Positions 1-11,143 of a stretch of DNA of 64,000 bases are shown here, one piece after another. The DNA comes from Euryodendron excelsum. Lineage: Eukaryota; Streptophyta; Magnoliopsida; Ericales; Pentaphylacaceae. Location of the stretch: positions 30,023,501 to 30,087,500 of the forward strand of contig CM065378.1 in the NCBI GenBank assembly GCA_033060915.1. Reading direction: 5' to 3'. Position 1 is the stretch's first letter. Each line of letters begins with the position of its first letter. The position numbers and the translations under genes were made by a program. The notes beneath the pieces were generated by a model. The model was not told the origin of the DNA, ran no database searches, and saw nothing but the letters and a program-made list of their open reading frames with translations.

Positions 1-395
1 CTTTTAGCTTTTACGTAATTCTTCCTAAGTTCGTAGTTTTGAGCAATCATCGAAGGGTTTGGGAGCGGTCTTTGAGTCGCTCAGGTGGGTTGAAGAACTG
101 GCTGGGGTAGAAGTCAAATCTAAGCAAAAGGGATATCTGATAGGAACCATACATGAGAGAGAGGTGCAATAATCAGATTCTAAGTTGTCAGCAGTCAAAT
201 CTAGGCAGAAGGGATATCTCTGGTCTTGAGAATAGAAAACAAGTTTCAATAACTATACCAAGTAAATCGCATTCCACAATTTCTATTTTTCAATATTTGA
301 AAAATGAAAACTTGACGAAAGAAAAGGAAGACAATACCAAACAAGGCCTTGGAATTTGATTTAGTTAGCTTGACGAGGTCTGGTGTGTGTGAAAG

Positions 396-591
396 AAAGT
401 TTAGTAATTAGGTAGCACCGAGTTGTCAATAGTCGTATCTATAAAATTGTAACAATAGTATATTATTACATCAGCAACTTAAATTTGTGAAATAAAGTTT
501 AGTAATTAGGTAGCACCGAGTTGTCAATAGTCGCATCTATAAAATTGTAACAGTAGTATGTTATTACATCAGCAACTTGAATTTGAGAAAA
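396..591. repeat. Tandem duplication, 2 x 98 bp
   Basis: Two adjacent copies, 396-493 and 494-591, both starting AAAGTTTAGTAATTAGGTAG and differing at only a few bases. Unit 2 has a single copy near 51,564, so the duplication arose after the segmental duplication or was lost in unit 2. Confidence 0.85.
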
Positions 592-966
592 AATAAAGAA
601 ATTTTTTAAAAAGACATACCACATGACGAAATCTGATAAGAATCACTAGCAAGTAACTAAACTATTGAATTTTTTTTCCAGTGTTAGGTTACCAAAGTTT
701 GCAATAAGGTAGGGCCAACTCGCTGGGTAGGGCCGCCCAAACTGCAGCTTAAAGGGCTGACTGAAACTACATACAAGCCAGAACACTAGAAAAGAATGGG
801 CTCCTGTGGAGGTCACGCGGCCCATGCCTGAAAACTTATGGGGGCCCAATAGATGCCAAGAGTATGCAAATGCAATCTGAGCCGTCTAATCTCGGTTATC
901 TTACGAAAGCAGCACCTGTAACATACCGATTTCCAGACAAAAAGAAAAATGGAAAAACCGAGAACA

Positions 967-993
967 ACTCTCTTTCTCTCTCTCTCTCTCTCC
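967..993. repeat. (CT)n microsatellite
   Basis: A pure or nearly pure CT run, shared with unit 2 at about 52,034-52,063, where it is longer. It lies about 35 bp upstream of the possible orphan exon at 1,028. Confidence 0.8.
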
Positions 994-1027
994 TCTTGCA
1001 GGGGTTTTAGACTTGTAGTTCGCAGTG

Positions 1028-1072
1028 ATGGTCGAAGTTCAGCAGACACTGGTCATTGAAGCTGCCTATCAG
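1028..1072 (+). other. Possible orphan first exon (unit 1)
   Basis: A 15-codon open stretch starts with ATG and reads MVEVQQTLVIEAAYQ, after a CT-rich leader. In unit 2 the matching stretch (52,100-52,144) ends in CAG followed by GTGCTT, a usable splice donor; here the donor reads TTGCTT and would fail. I see no downstream exon and do not recognise the peptide. It may be a remnant of a duplicated 5-prime gene end, or chance. Confidence 0.2.
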
Positions 1073-1081
1073 TTGCTTCTC

Positions 1082-2715
1082 TCTCTCTCTCATAACATCT
1101 CTCTTTAGATGTTTTTGTATATGCATCTATGTGTAGATGCATATGAAGATATATAAAAGGATTTGCTTGATTTAATCTCTGTTTGGATGATGAGAAAACT
1201 AAGGAAACGGATAGAAAATGAAATTTAAGATAATATGTTTTGTCGTTATTTCGTTATATAGAATTGTATTCTTTATCAGTTTGGATTATTTTTGTTTGAC
1301 AACTTTGGTTTTGATTTCTCACATTTTCCTCGCTGCCCTTGCTAAGCATTGGTGAAAGTTGTTTTTGGTGAAATAGAACTTGTATCTGTCTGAAACATCA
1401 ATTGGTTTGGGATTTATACATATGTACCTACATGCATAAATGCATTTCTATATCTATGTTGGATGCAGTCTTTTTGTGTATTGTCTGGATAACATAATTC
1501 TTCCAATCAATGAATGAACTGCGCTCTAATCCTTGAATTAACGAATTAGGAGCAAGTTTTTGTCAAACTTGGGAACTCAAATGATTGAATCCTTGAACTT
1601 AAAAAGTCAAATCCTGCAATTCCAATTTGGACCAATAGTTGCTGGCCAAGTCAAATTAAAATATTGATACAAAACAAATGGAGAGATTATTAGTTTGCTC
1701 TCAATCTTTTATTTTTCAAACAATTAAATAGGACAACATTTTGATTAATCAGTAGTTAATAACAATTATAGATATTATAACACCGATAACATGGACAAAG
1801 AACAAGGTGCCCTTTGCTGCCGAAGGCTCCTTCCATATTATGTAGCAACAACAGAATTAGGAGGAAGCTATCAGAACTAAAGTTCACAAGGAAGCATGAT
1901 GAGTGTATCATATCATATTAGAAGTCCTATAGGAACCATACTCACTCTGGCCATTTGAAAGCCAGCCCATGATCCAACAAGTTGCAACTTAGTTGTAGAT
2001 ATGCTAAGAAGCCTTTTCCAAGCGATATTGGTGCTAATTTAATGTGCTTGGACTACCCCTTGAAGGGTTGCTCCTTTGTTATATCAATGTACATTGACAG
2101 ATAGACAGGGAAACAGAGGGTAGTAAATGATATATCCAGTAGACTTGCAAGCTTGTTTGGAACTTTAGATTTGGAATTAGTAAGGAAGAAAAAGGGGAGA
2201 AAGAAAACCGTTTCCTTCATGCTTTCTCTTTTGCTTCATATTTTTTATTTACTTTCATCCTATTTTCCTTTCTTAATGTTTTCTATTTTGGCTAAAGAAG
2301 GGTGAATGATATCTTTCTGTTTTCTATTCTTTTTCTTTCATCAAATTCACAAACCAAACAGGGGAATAAGGAGGGACATGAATGAAAATGAGTAGTTGCT
2401 CGAAAGTTACCATGATTGTGCTAAGCATTCAAAAACTACAGCCTTTCCTTTTAATTTCATTTTTGGAAAATCCTCAGTATAGTTTGTATTCTCACTATAA
2501 GAAAGTCTAAAACAGTTTGCACAAGTCAATGAACAAAGCCATTAACTAAAATACATGAAAAAGAAAAGGAAGTCTTTAGTAAAACATTATCCAGGAGATA
2601 ACGAGAACAATGAAAACTTTATATAAACTGCATTGAATCCATCTTAGTCCTACTCATTACTCTAGTGATGTAGCCCCCGTATGGATTTTGAAATTCACCT
2701 TCCCCTCCCTCCCAT
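1082..2715. other. Non-coding spacer
   Basis: No supported gene. The interval is shared with unit 2 except 1,231-1,390. It includes a pyrimidine/purine-rich stretch near 2,155-2,370 bounded by loosely inverted TTTGG/CCAAA-type sequences that could be an old MITE, but I cannot define its ends. The last few hundred bases are probably E2 3-prime untranslated sequence. Confidence 0.5.
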
Positions 2716-4842
2716 TCAAGAAGATCCCTTTTTGATCTTCTTAGCATTGTTTTCTCCTTCGCTTTTTCCAGTTGCTTTACGCTTTGGACGAACCTTTTCT
2801 GATTTACTGATATCCTCTATAGAAGCTCCGATTCCAATGAACGCCTTGGTAAGTTTTGGATAGATCTTATGCATAGACTCCTTGAATTTTCTTGATACTT
2901 TAGTGCTAGGTGATGAAGAAGAAGACTCATCATTTTGGTAGTAGCCAACCCTCACTTGACCATCCATATGAGCATCACAAGCTTTTAATATCACATTTGC
3001 ACGAGTGCGAAAATGGTCAGCAACAAAACCCTCAAAATTTTTGGGAGGAGTTTTCAGCAAATACTGCATTGTCTTGCATGACAACACGAAAACATTGTCA
3101 CTGTAAGTCAAAGAATCCTCTTGATTATACTCGGGATTTGATCTATCGTAACCAGGCTCATTGATGTAGGGTTCCTCATTAAGAACAAGTGCCTGAAGTG
3201 AAAGCAAAACCTGAAGAATGGTGGATTCAGATCGGTCCCATCTCTCCTTCTTTTCCCCGTCCCAAGTGTTGAGTAGGCTCAAACAAACATGACCATCTTC
3301 ATACAAGTTTGGATTCAAGCCGAGGCCGTGTGAGTGATAATGCATCTGTGGAGGTGATCTGGGGTAGGTGCAAGGGAATGCCAAGTCGAAGAAGAAGAGG
3401 CCGTCATGGTATGGTGTTCCTGCAGCTCCAATCATCACAGCTCTAAGCAGGTCGATTCTTCCTTCATAGACACGTGCATAGATAGATTCTGGTAGATTCT
3501 CCTCAAGGATCTTCCACTCTTTCATGATCTTTTTGTGGACAGCACTTGAAGCATTGCTGAAGGAATTAGTTTTCTTGCCTGTTGAGTTGGAGTCTGCAAA
3601 GTGATGATCAGAACAGTCAGCTACAATATCGAATTGTTTGAAGTGGTTGGCTGTCGTGATCTCCTCAATATCACCATTTTGTGGCCCTGAATTCACCAAG
3701 AAAAGAACCTTGTAAATTTCCAAGGATGGGATTATATAGAGTTGTTTCCATGCTTGAACAATTAAGGAGAGCATCCAATTGAATGTCAATACAAAAGGAC
3801 TGGTAGCAAGAAATTTAGCTCCAGCAATAAACTGTAGTCAAGCCTAGTGTTTTTTGATACCTGATGATCTCATGTTTTCATGGGAGACTATTTGCAAATT
3901 GAAAACAATGATTAGTCGCCCTATGTAGCATTGAATTCTACAGAAATCAAGTTATTTTTCTTAACTAGCATTGTATAGCCACTAATTATAGAACCAATAA
4001 TGATGCATTGAAATTTGTTCAGGACGTATAAATGGGTATCGTTCTACAAAATTATGCCATTTAGGCCACGTTTCTTTCGTTTGATAAGTTAATGGTAGTT
4101 TCGCAAAGTGGAATGAGATAAGGAATCATAAAAGGGCATTTTATTATGTATACACAATTAAATAAAGTCATGAAAGGTAGGGTGAGCACTTTGAGATTCA
4201 GAATTGCAGACCAAGTTATAGAGTTACCATCCACCTGATATGTAATCCCGAAGTTTTATATCCTGAAATTCCTTATCCCTTTTATCTCATCCCGCAAAAG
4301 AAACTTGGTGTTTGAGTCTTAAAATATCCTAGGTTCTTTAATGCAAAAGTCATTTGGTAGTGTCACAGATCTTTCTTTTTTGTGCTTTCCTTGGTGTAGA
4401 TATTTCACCCTCCGAGTCCTCTCCTGTGATCACTCTAAAATCGTTTGAGACACACCTTTAAAAGATTAGTCCTTAATAACAATCTCAAAACTAGGGCTCT
4501 ACTGTTAGCAACCCTAATCGAGCCCTGGCTTTGTGCTGCTTCCAATAGAATCCTTTCACTAGACATTAAAAAAGGCTTAACGACAATGAATATGCATATA
4601 TGCAGACAGACGTGTGCCTATGAATAAAAAAAATACATAAATTATATATTCACATATATCTATACATACATATATATATATATATATATATTTAAGGAAC
4701 AATGGGAGAGGTAAAACCCTAGAAAACAAACGTGAGATCCGATGGAGGGGGTTGCAGAACAAATGGTTTCCTTGCTTGTTTAAAACATACCTTCTTTTCG
4801 TCTACGCTTAGTGACCTTTGGTTTTGGTTCTGCTTTTGTCAT
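2716..4842 (-). CDS. UBC25/26-like ubiquitin-conjugating enzyme E2, copy 1
   Basis: Predicted two-exon gene: exon 1 4,842-4,791, intron 4,790-3,687 (GT...AG, donor AAG/GTATGT, acceptor TTCAG/GG), exon 2 3,686-2,716. The joined frame is exactly 340 codons plus stop. Exon 1 is a short basic peptide (KPKVTKRRRKE). Exon 2 carries a UBC fold with the motif NPNLYEDGHVCLSLLNTW; the catalytic Cys would be residue 152. Downstream is the long C-terminal extension seen in plant UBC23-26-type E2s, ending in Lys/Arg clusters (RPKRK, KKIKK). The basic ends suggest nuclear import. The E2 accepts ubiquitin from E1 as a thioester and passes it to substrates. An unspliced reading starting at 3,789 is also open, but its first 34 residues look like translated intron. 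The protein is shorter than family members such as PHO2. Copy 2 differs by about seven residues. Confidence 0.8.
4063..4325. mobile_element. Possible old MITE in the E2 intron
   Basis: The sequence begins near GGCCACGTTTCTTTCG and ends with a loosely inverted counterpart near AAAAGAAACTTGGTGTTTG, a structure typical of small hAT-like MITEs. The same sequence sits in the intron of copy 2, so it predates the segmental duplication. No clear target duplication was found. Confidence 0.3.
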
Positions 4843-5582
4843 TGATCACCACAATCGCAGAGAAACTTGAAGGACTTCTTTCAACTCTCCTTATTATTAA
4901 TTTTTTTTCGGTTTTTCCCTTTAAATTTATCAATTCACATAACAGTGTCCTACTCTAACCGTATCACTTCTGCGTCTAACCATTGAATTCTATAAATTTA
5001 GTTAAAGAATTCTCCACTTTAGGAAATTTATAAAATCTTTATTCTAACCCGTAGAAGAAAAATCAAATAAGATAATTCTTAATGAAAACAAAATTTGATT
5101 TTTTTAAAAATAAAAAAATTGATACGGGGGAACACCAAAATGGCATTTTCAGGGCCTGGTTTGGTGAAGCATTTTTTTGCAAAAAAATAAAAATAAAAAA
5201 TTGAAAGTAAGCACAATTGAAAAAGCAAACAATATCTTGCTTTTTGTTTTTTGCTTTTTTTTTTTGTTTTTTATCTCAAAAAGCCAAAAAACCAAAATTG
5301 AAAAAAGAAAAAAAGGCTAGGAAAAAAAAACCCCAATTGTTTGTTCTGCTGTACTAGAGTGAGGAGTCGTGAACTTATGTGGTTCCTTGCCCTTTCTGAG
5401 ATTCAAATGACTTATATTTGGGCGGCTTTTTAAATCTTTTTTTGTTGCACCTAAATATTGTATATACTACATATTGGTTTTTAGTTGAGGCTTTTTCATG
5501 TTATATTTACAATCTAGTTTAGTCTGAATTTTAATCTGTTACATGTAGCTAATGAGTCTTATATTAAAAAGTATTTATATTA
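4843..5582. other. Spacer upstream of E2 copy 1
   Basis: Probably 5-prime leader and promoter of the minus-strand E2 at its left end, then A/T homopolymer-rich spacer. No gene. Shared with unit 2 up to the Helitron insertion site, where host A5582 abuts the element. Confidence 0.5.
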
Positions 5583-5730
5583 CTAGCAGTGAACTCGTGC
5601 TATGCACGGAAATAAGAAAGAAAAAAAAATAGTTTAGAAATATATTTTTTTTACTTAAAATATGTTGGCATTTAATTATTTTATAAAAGTTATGAATATT
5701 ATTAAAATTTTGTATATACATTTTTACATT

Positions 5731-7491
5731 TATACTATATATTATATCAATAGGTTGTTAGATCATTGAGCTTGAAAGTCTTGATTCTTTTTTTTCAAAA
5801 TTTTAAATTTAAAAAATAAAAAAATACATATGTCATGAACTCATTAGTCCTTTAATTAATACGGTAATGTTTTTCAAATTGCCATGGTTTTAATATGGAA
5901 AGTTTCAAAATCATTCAAGATAATATTTAATATCTAAATATAAATGTGTTTTATTCATGCTTCTTCTTAAATTCCTAAAAAAATGCATTTCCAAAATATT
6001 CTACTTTCCTTCAAATTAGTTTTTGGCTGAATTTATATACATGTACATTTGAATTTTTTTATGGATTATATTTACTTAAAATTATAATTTGTTTAATAAA
6101 GGAGCTTAGTAAGGTTCTTGATGCAGATCGCATAGCAGAAGATTACTTGGAGACCTGAAGACGTCGTTATCCTTAGGTCGATGGTCAGTAAACTTCAATC
6201 GGTCATAACTTTTGATCTGTAACTCCATTTTCCTATTATAATATGTTTTCGAAAAGTTAGCGATGAGCCGAAGAAAGGGGAATAATTTTTCCGGCCTAGG
6301 AAAACCTGAAAAAACGCCTCTAAGTGTGATTTTGGCCTGTTTTGTGTTTTAGGCTTATTTTTTTAGGCTTTCGTCATTTTTCTAATTAACAAGGTTTGTC
6401 CCGGGCCCTAGGATTTCGTGCCACATATTTATACTCATGTTAAGACAGTTTTCTGTAGCTTTTGAATATTAATAAAATTTGTGTACGATTTTTTGCACCT
6501 CTTCCATTCGTTCGGTATTTTCTACAAATCAACGAGCGTTTAATGTCCTAAAGCTTGGTATTCGTGAGGAATTAACAGGTTGCAGGATGAATCTTAATCC
6601 AACATTCGTGGTGAATCAACGGATTAGGGTTGGTTACCTAGTTCTTGCGATCCCGCTGCATCAGCTCTTTAATGAGTTAATCCAATTTATAAAACATTAA
6701 CATGTTAGTTTTAAAACCTTATAATGATAAAAGGTAATAATATATAAGCACAAGTCAAGAAACTTAATAATCTTAAATATTTAGGCCTTACTTTTGGTGT
6801 AATTGATCTTATCATATAGAATCGAAACAAGCTAATATTTTTTTGTTTATTTAATTTTACAAATTAAATGGTTTAAGTTTGGAATCAAAATATTTACTCA
6901 TTTTTAACTTAATCAACCTATAGACAGTTACTTAATCTCTTTTCGTTACTTATATGTATTTTCTTAACAATAAAGTACATTAATATTTTCCTATTTATTT
7001 GAATTATCATTTTGAGATAGTGATAAGGGCCATAAGGCACATACGTAAGGTAACAAGTTTAAGATGAATGATAATTCTATACTTCATATTAAGCAAAGTT
7101 AAATTTAGCAATGACCTTAACTATATATATATATATATATAATGGTGGCCTATCTTCAACCGTTTTTTTCCGTAATTTCTATTTTTTCTTTTCTATCTTG
7201 AGTATGACCCAATAAACTTGATTTTTAAACATAGAACTAACATATTTTCTGCAATGTTACATAGACATATTTAAAATATAACTTATCATAGTAATCATAT
7301 ACAAATTATTTTTTATATATTTTTCATTTTGGTATTTGACTAAAGAAAATGCTTTTAACATATTCGATTCATTTAGTATAATATTTTAAATACGTCTGAT
7401 CCTGTAAAAAAATAATTATCAAATTTTTTTGAAAAATCATCTATAGATTCTAATATCTATAATTTCGTACATAGCACGGGTTTACTGCTAG
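5731..7491 (+). mobile_element. Nested Helitron-like element, forward
   Basis: The 3-prime end is clear: a GCATAGCACGGG-type hairpin relative, then TTTACTG and CTAG at 7,488-7,491 followed by host T. The 5-prime end is approximate: a stretch matching the family start (ACTATATATTATATCAATAG, then the shared GAGCTTGAAAGTCTTGATT) begins near 5,731, but no clean TC is visible. It lies inside the reverse Helitron and contains the solo LTR at 6,119. Confidence 0.65.
6119..6663. mobile_element. Solo LTR, about 545 bp
   Basis: Begins TGATGCAG and ends CTGCATCA, perfect inverted 8-mers with TG...CA ends. Flanking pentamers are GTTCT (6,114-6,118) and GCTCT (6,664-6,668), a target duplication with one mismatch. 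Base composition is less AT-rich than the Helitron around it. The interior has a TATA-like TTTATACTC and an AATAAA near 6,470. No internal retrotransposon sequence remains, so this is the product of LTR-LTR recombination. Confidence 0.75.
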
Positions 7492-8263
7492 TATATATGT
7501 GTTATCTATAGTCTTACCAAATTAAAAGTTTATGATTAAGAGTATAATATTAGAAAAGAATCTTTAGAATAGGTATTTTTTTCAAAAATAAAAATACTTG
7601 TCACTTTAAATAAAAGTAATACAACAAAAACTATTTGTAATAGACAAAAATTGAGGTGATCAACTTAAGTTTTTCCAAGAGAATACCACAAGAAATATTT
7701 GAATAGGTTGAATTCTAATATATTTGAATATCTTTTGCCTGAATATATGACGATTTTCTAACATTATCAAGGTGTGAAAAGTCAATACAAAGAAGGAAAG
7801 TTAACATAAGATTTCTAATATTTTTTAAAAATTACTAACCATGAATATTAATATTAATATTTAAGAATTAAAAATATTAGATTAGGTCTTTTAACTTTAA
7901 AGACCCAACAGCAATGTATTGCTACAATAAAATCAAATATATATAAATATAAATTTAGCTAAAGGCTAAGTTGTAAGGAACCTAGAATATTTTGGAAAAG
8001 GCCCATATTTTAGAAATTTAAAAAGACTATTAGATTTAGTTACTATATTGGTTTTAAAGAATTAGTAATAACACATTTACGTAAATTTTTAATATTTTCT
8101 TGAATGTTCAAAGTTACTGTATTAAAAATATGTTAAATTTAAAATAAAACATTATCATATTTATTTATTTATTTTTTAAATTAAAAAATTAAAAAATTAA
8201 AAAAGAATCAAGACTTTCAAACTCAATGACCTAACAATCTATTGCTATAATATATAGCATAGA

Positions 8264-8574
8264 TTCCAGTAATCTTAATATCATAAGTCTTGATCCATTT
8301 TTCTCAAATTTTTGAATTTTTGAAAATACACAAATACATATGTCATAAAATCATTGGTCTTAATAAATATGGTAAGATTTTTTGAATTGTCACCCTATCA
8401 ATATAGAAACTTTAAAATTCATTTAAGAAGATATTTAAAATCTAAATGTAGAAACGTCATTATAGATTGTTTATAATTAATATGGTAATAGCAATCTATC
8501 TAAATTCTTACAAATTATTCTCTTTTCAAAGCATTTTAACCTTATTCAAATGGAGACTTAGCTTGTTTCAAGTA
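8264..8574 (+). mobile_element. Helitron-family fragment (unit 1)
   Basis: Shares the family interior (AGTCTTGATCCATTTTTCTC and following AT-rich sequence) but has neither a TC start nor a CTAG end. Its counterpart in unit 2 is 57,535-57,844. It was probably cut by the Helitron that begins at 8,575. Confidence 0.55.
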
Positions 8575-9872
8575 TCTATATTTATTTATACTATAAATTA
8601 TAACAATAAGTTAGAAGGTCTTTGAGCTTCAAAGTCTTGATCAATTTTTTCTTAATTTTTTAAATTTAAAAAATATAAAAAAACACAAATGTCATAAAGT
8701 CATTGGTTATCTAATTTAATATAGTAGTGTTTTTTTGAATTGTTTCCCCTTTCAATATAAAAACTTTAAAAGTATTAAAGATAAATATTAAAAATAAATA
8801 TACCATGGATTAAATGTAATCTATATAGTAACTAAATCTAACATTTCTATTTAAATTTCTATAAGTAATGCTCTTTTCAAAGCAATTTAACTTTTTAAAA
8901 TTCTTATATGTTTGTGATTTTTTTTGTTGGGTTAAATTTTACCCAAACCTAATAAAGATGACATTAACGAAGGTTAATAACCTTATAAAATAATAGTCAA
9001 TGAAGAAGATAAATAACTTTTACTTTGTTCATTATTGTTTTTTTATTGTATGTCGTAATATATTTAAGATCCTGTATATTATTATAAATACGGTTTCATT
9101 TTAATGAACCCACAACATATAATACTGTAGATAATGAAAAAAGACATATGTATGAAAAAAGGTAAAGATGTTTCATTGCGGGAAACAAATAACAAATCAC
9201 TAATTCATTTCACATTGTATGAATCTATTAAGTTATATTAAATAATCATCCAAAAAAAAAAAAAAAAAAAAAAAGAAATATAAAATTTGGCACAAATAAA
9301 GTATACTAACTTTTCATTAAATAGTTCTACAGACAAACATTATTCTTATATGGAATTAAAAGATTTACCTATATTTATTTCAATTAACTTATGAAAATTC
9401 AATTAATTTTATTTCACTATTAATTTATATTTTCTCAAAAAATAAAGTGTAATAATATTTTTTTATTAATTTGAATGACTATTTCTTGATAAATATTAGA
9501 GATATATCCATAATTTTTTATAATTTATATTTATTTCTTTTTTATCTTGAATATAACTCAATAAACTTAATGTCAAAATTTAACTAATGTATTTACTTAC
9601 CCAAAACAAATAAACATTAAAAGTGTAACTTAATAGTTAGACATAAATTGTTTTTTCTACATTTTTTCTCTTTATGCTTATCATCAGAGAGAAAATATTG
9701 TTAACATGTTTAGTCCAAACAACCTTAAAGATGGAAGTTATCCTATAAATTTTGTATCATTTAATATCATATTTTAAATATATGATCCTATAAAACTCTT
9801 TGTTTATAAAAAATTATTTGAAAATTTGACTTTTGTATTTGTGGTCCGGGCATAGCAGGGGTTCATTGCTAG
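8575..9872 (+). mobile_element. Helitron, non-autonomous (unit 1)
   Basis: Starts TCTATATTTATTTATACTAT after host A8574. It ends with a degenerate hairpin (CCGGGCATAGCAGGGG), GTTCATTG and CTAG at 9,869-9,872, followed by T. No protein coding. The orthologous copy in unit 2 (57,845-59,114) has the better-preserved hairpin, so insertion predates the duplication. Confidence 0.8.
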
Positions 9873-11143
9873 TAGTATATATTATAGCAATACATTTTTA
9901 GGTCTTTGAGTTTCAAAGCCTTGATCTATTTTTCTCAAATTTTTTACTTTAAAAAATACAAAAATACAAATGTCCGAAGGCCATTCGTTATTTATTTAAT
10001 ATAATAATATTTTTTGTATTGTCACCCTTTTAATATGAAAACTTTAGAAGTCATTTAAGATAATTAAAATATATTAAACCTAAATATCAATATGTCATCA
10101 TGAATTCTTTATAATCAATAACGTAGCTAAATCTAGCAATCTCTTTGAATTTCCATAAATAATGCTCTTTTCAAAGCATTTTAACTATATATATTTGTGA
10201 TATTTCTTTGTTGACTAAATTTACTCAAACTTAATAAAGATGACATTAAAGAAGGTTAATAAGCTTATAAAATAATGATTAATGGAGAAGATAGATTGCT
10301 TTTACCTTGCCCGTTGGGATTTTTAATATGTATTTCAATTTAGTTAAGATCTTGTGTATATATGCTTAAGTACAAGTTCATTAAAAATGAATACACTACA
10401 TATAGATTACGTAGATAACAAAAATAAAAAAGATTGATAAGCTGTACAGATAAAAAAAAAAAAAAAAAAAGGGTTAGTAATGTTTCATTGCTATAAGCAA
10501 ATAATGATTTTGTCCTAATTCATTTACTCAATTATATTAAAAAATTACTATAAAAAAAAAAAGAAAGAAACAATTCTAGAAAATCCGAAACAGTTAAAGT
10601 GTACAAACTTTCTATTATTTAAACATGGAATTAAAAGATTTGCGTATATTTATTTAATTACCTTATGAAAATTCAATTAATCTCATTTCATTATTAATTT
10701 ATATATTCTTTTAACAATTTAAGTGTAATTATATTATTTTATTAATTTGAATGACTATGACTTGATAGATATTATATATTTATATATGTAAGATCTATGG
10801 ATTGAATGAATATATAATGGTGTCCTAGATTTAACTTTCTTTTTTTTTATACTTATGTTTCTTTCTTTCAATCTTGAATATGGCCTAATAAACTTGATGT
10901 CGATGCTCCAAATAAACAAAGGTATATTAAAAGTGTGACTTATGATAGTTATGATGTAAATTTCTTTCCACATTTTTTTTCTTTTTATGGCTATTAGAAT
11001 AGAAAAAATATTTTAAACATATTTAATTATTGAATATCATATTTTAAGTATACGATTTACCAAAAATTTTGTAAAAAATTATTTCAAAAACCAACTTATA
11101 ATTCTATACTTATTGTCCGTGCATTGCATGAGTTGATTGCTAG
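9873..11143 (+). mobile_element. Second tandem Helitron-like element (unit 1)
   Basis: Begins with the family motif AGTATATATTATAGCAATAC directly after the previous CTAG, without a visible TC start. It shares the GGTCTTTGAGTTTCAAAG family block and ends with hairpin CCGTGCATTGCATG, then GTTGATTG and CTAG at 11,140-11,143. The unit 2 copy is 59,115-60,367. Contains poly-A runs and no gene. Confidence 0.7.

Larger units (their letters stand above)
5583..8263 (-). mobile_element. Helitron, non-autonomous, unit 1-specific
   Basis: Read on the minus strand the element begins TCTATGCTATATATTATAGC at 8,263 and ends in a short hairpin (CCGTGC-ATA-GCACG) followed by GTTCACTG and CTAG at 5,583. It sits between host A5582 and T8264. 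Unit 2 keeps the empty site at 57,534/57,535 (GTATTA/TTCCAG). TC start, 3-prime hairpin, CTAG end and A/T insertion without target duplication are the Helitron hallmarks. No Rep/helicase coding is present. A second Helitron and a solo LTR are nested inside. Confidence 0.9.

Noticed and set aside
2681..2863. Plus-strand open frames over the E2 and NLR genes
   Set aside because: Antisense shadows of well-supported minus-strand coding sequence.
3687..3789. Met at 3,789 as start of the E2 protein
   Set aside because: The extra N-terminal residues resemble no E2, and a 52-nt upstream exon splices in exact phase in both copies.
4671..4692. (TA)n tracts here and near 7,122, 16,728 and 23,439 as regulatory elements
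   Set aside because: Simple microsatellites; no positional or conserved evidence for function.
5583..7491. CTAGCAGTGAAC.../...GTTTACTGCTAG looked like terminal inverted repeats of one TIR transposon
   Set aside because: Each is a Helitron 3-prime end. The left belongs to a reverse element reaching 8,263 (proved by the empty site in unit 2), the right to a nested forward element.
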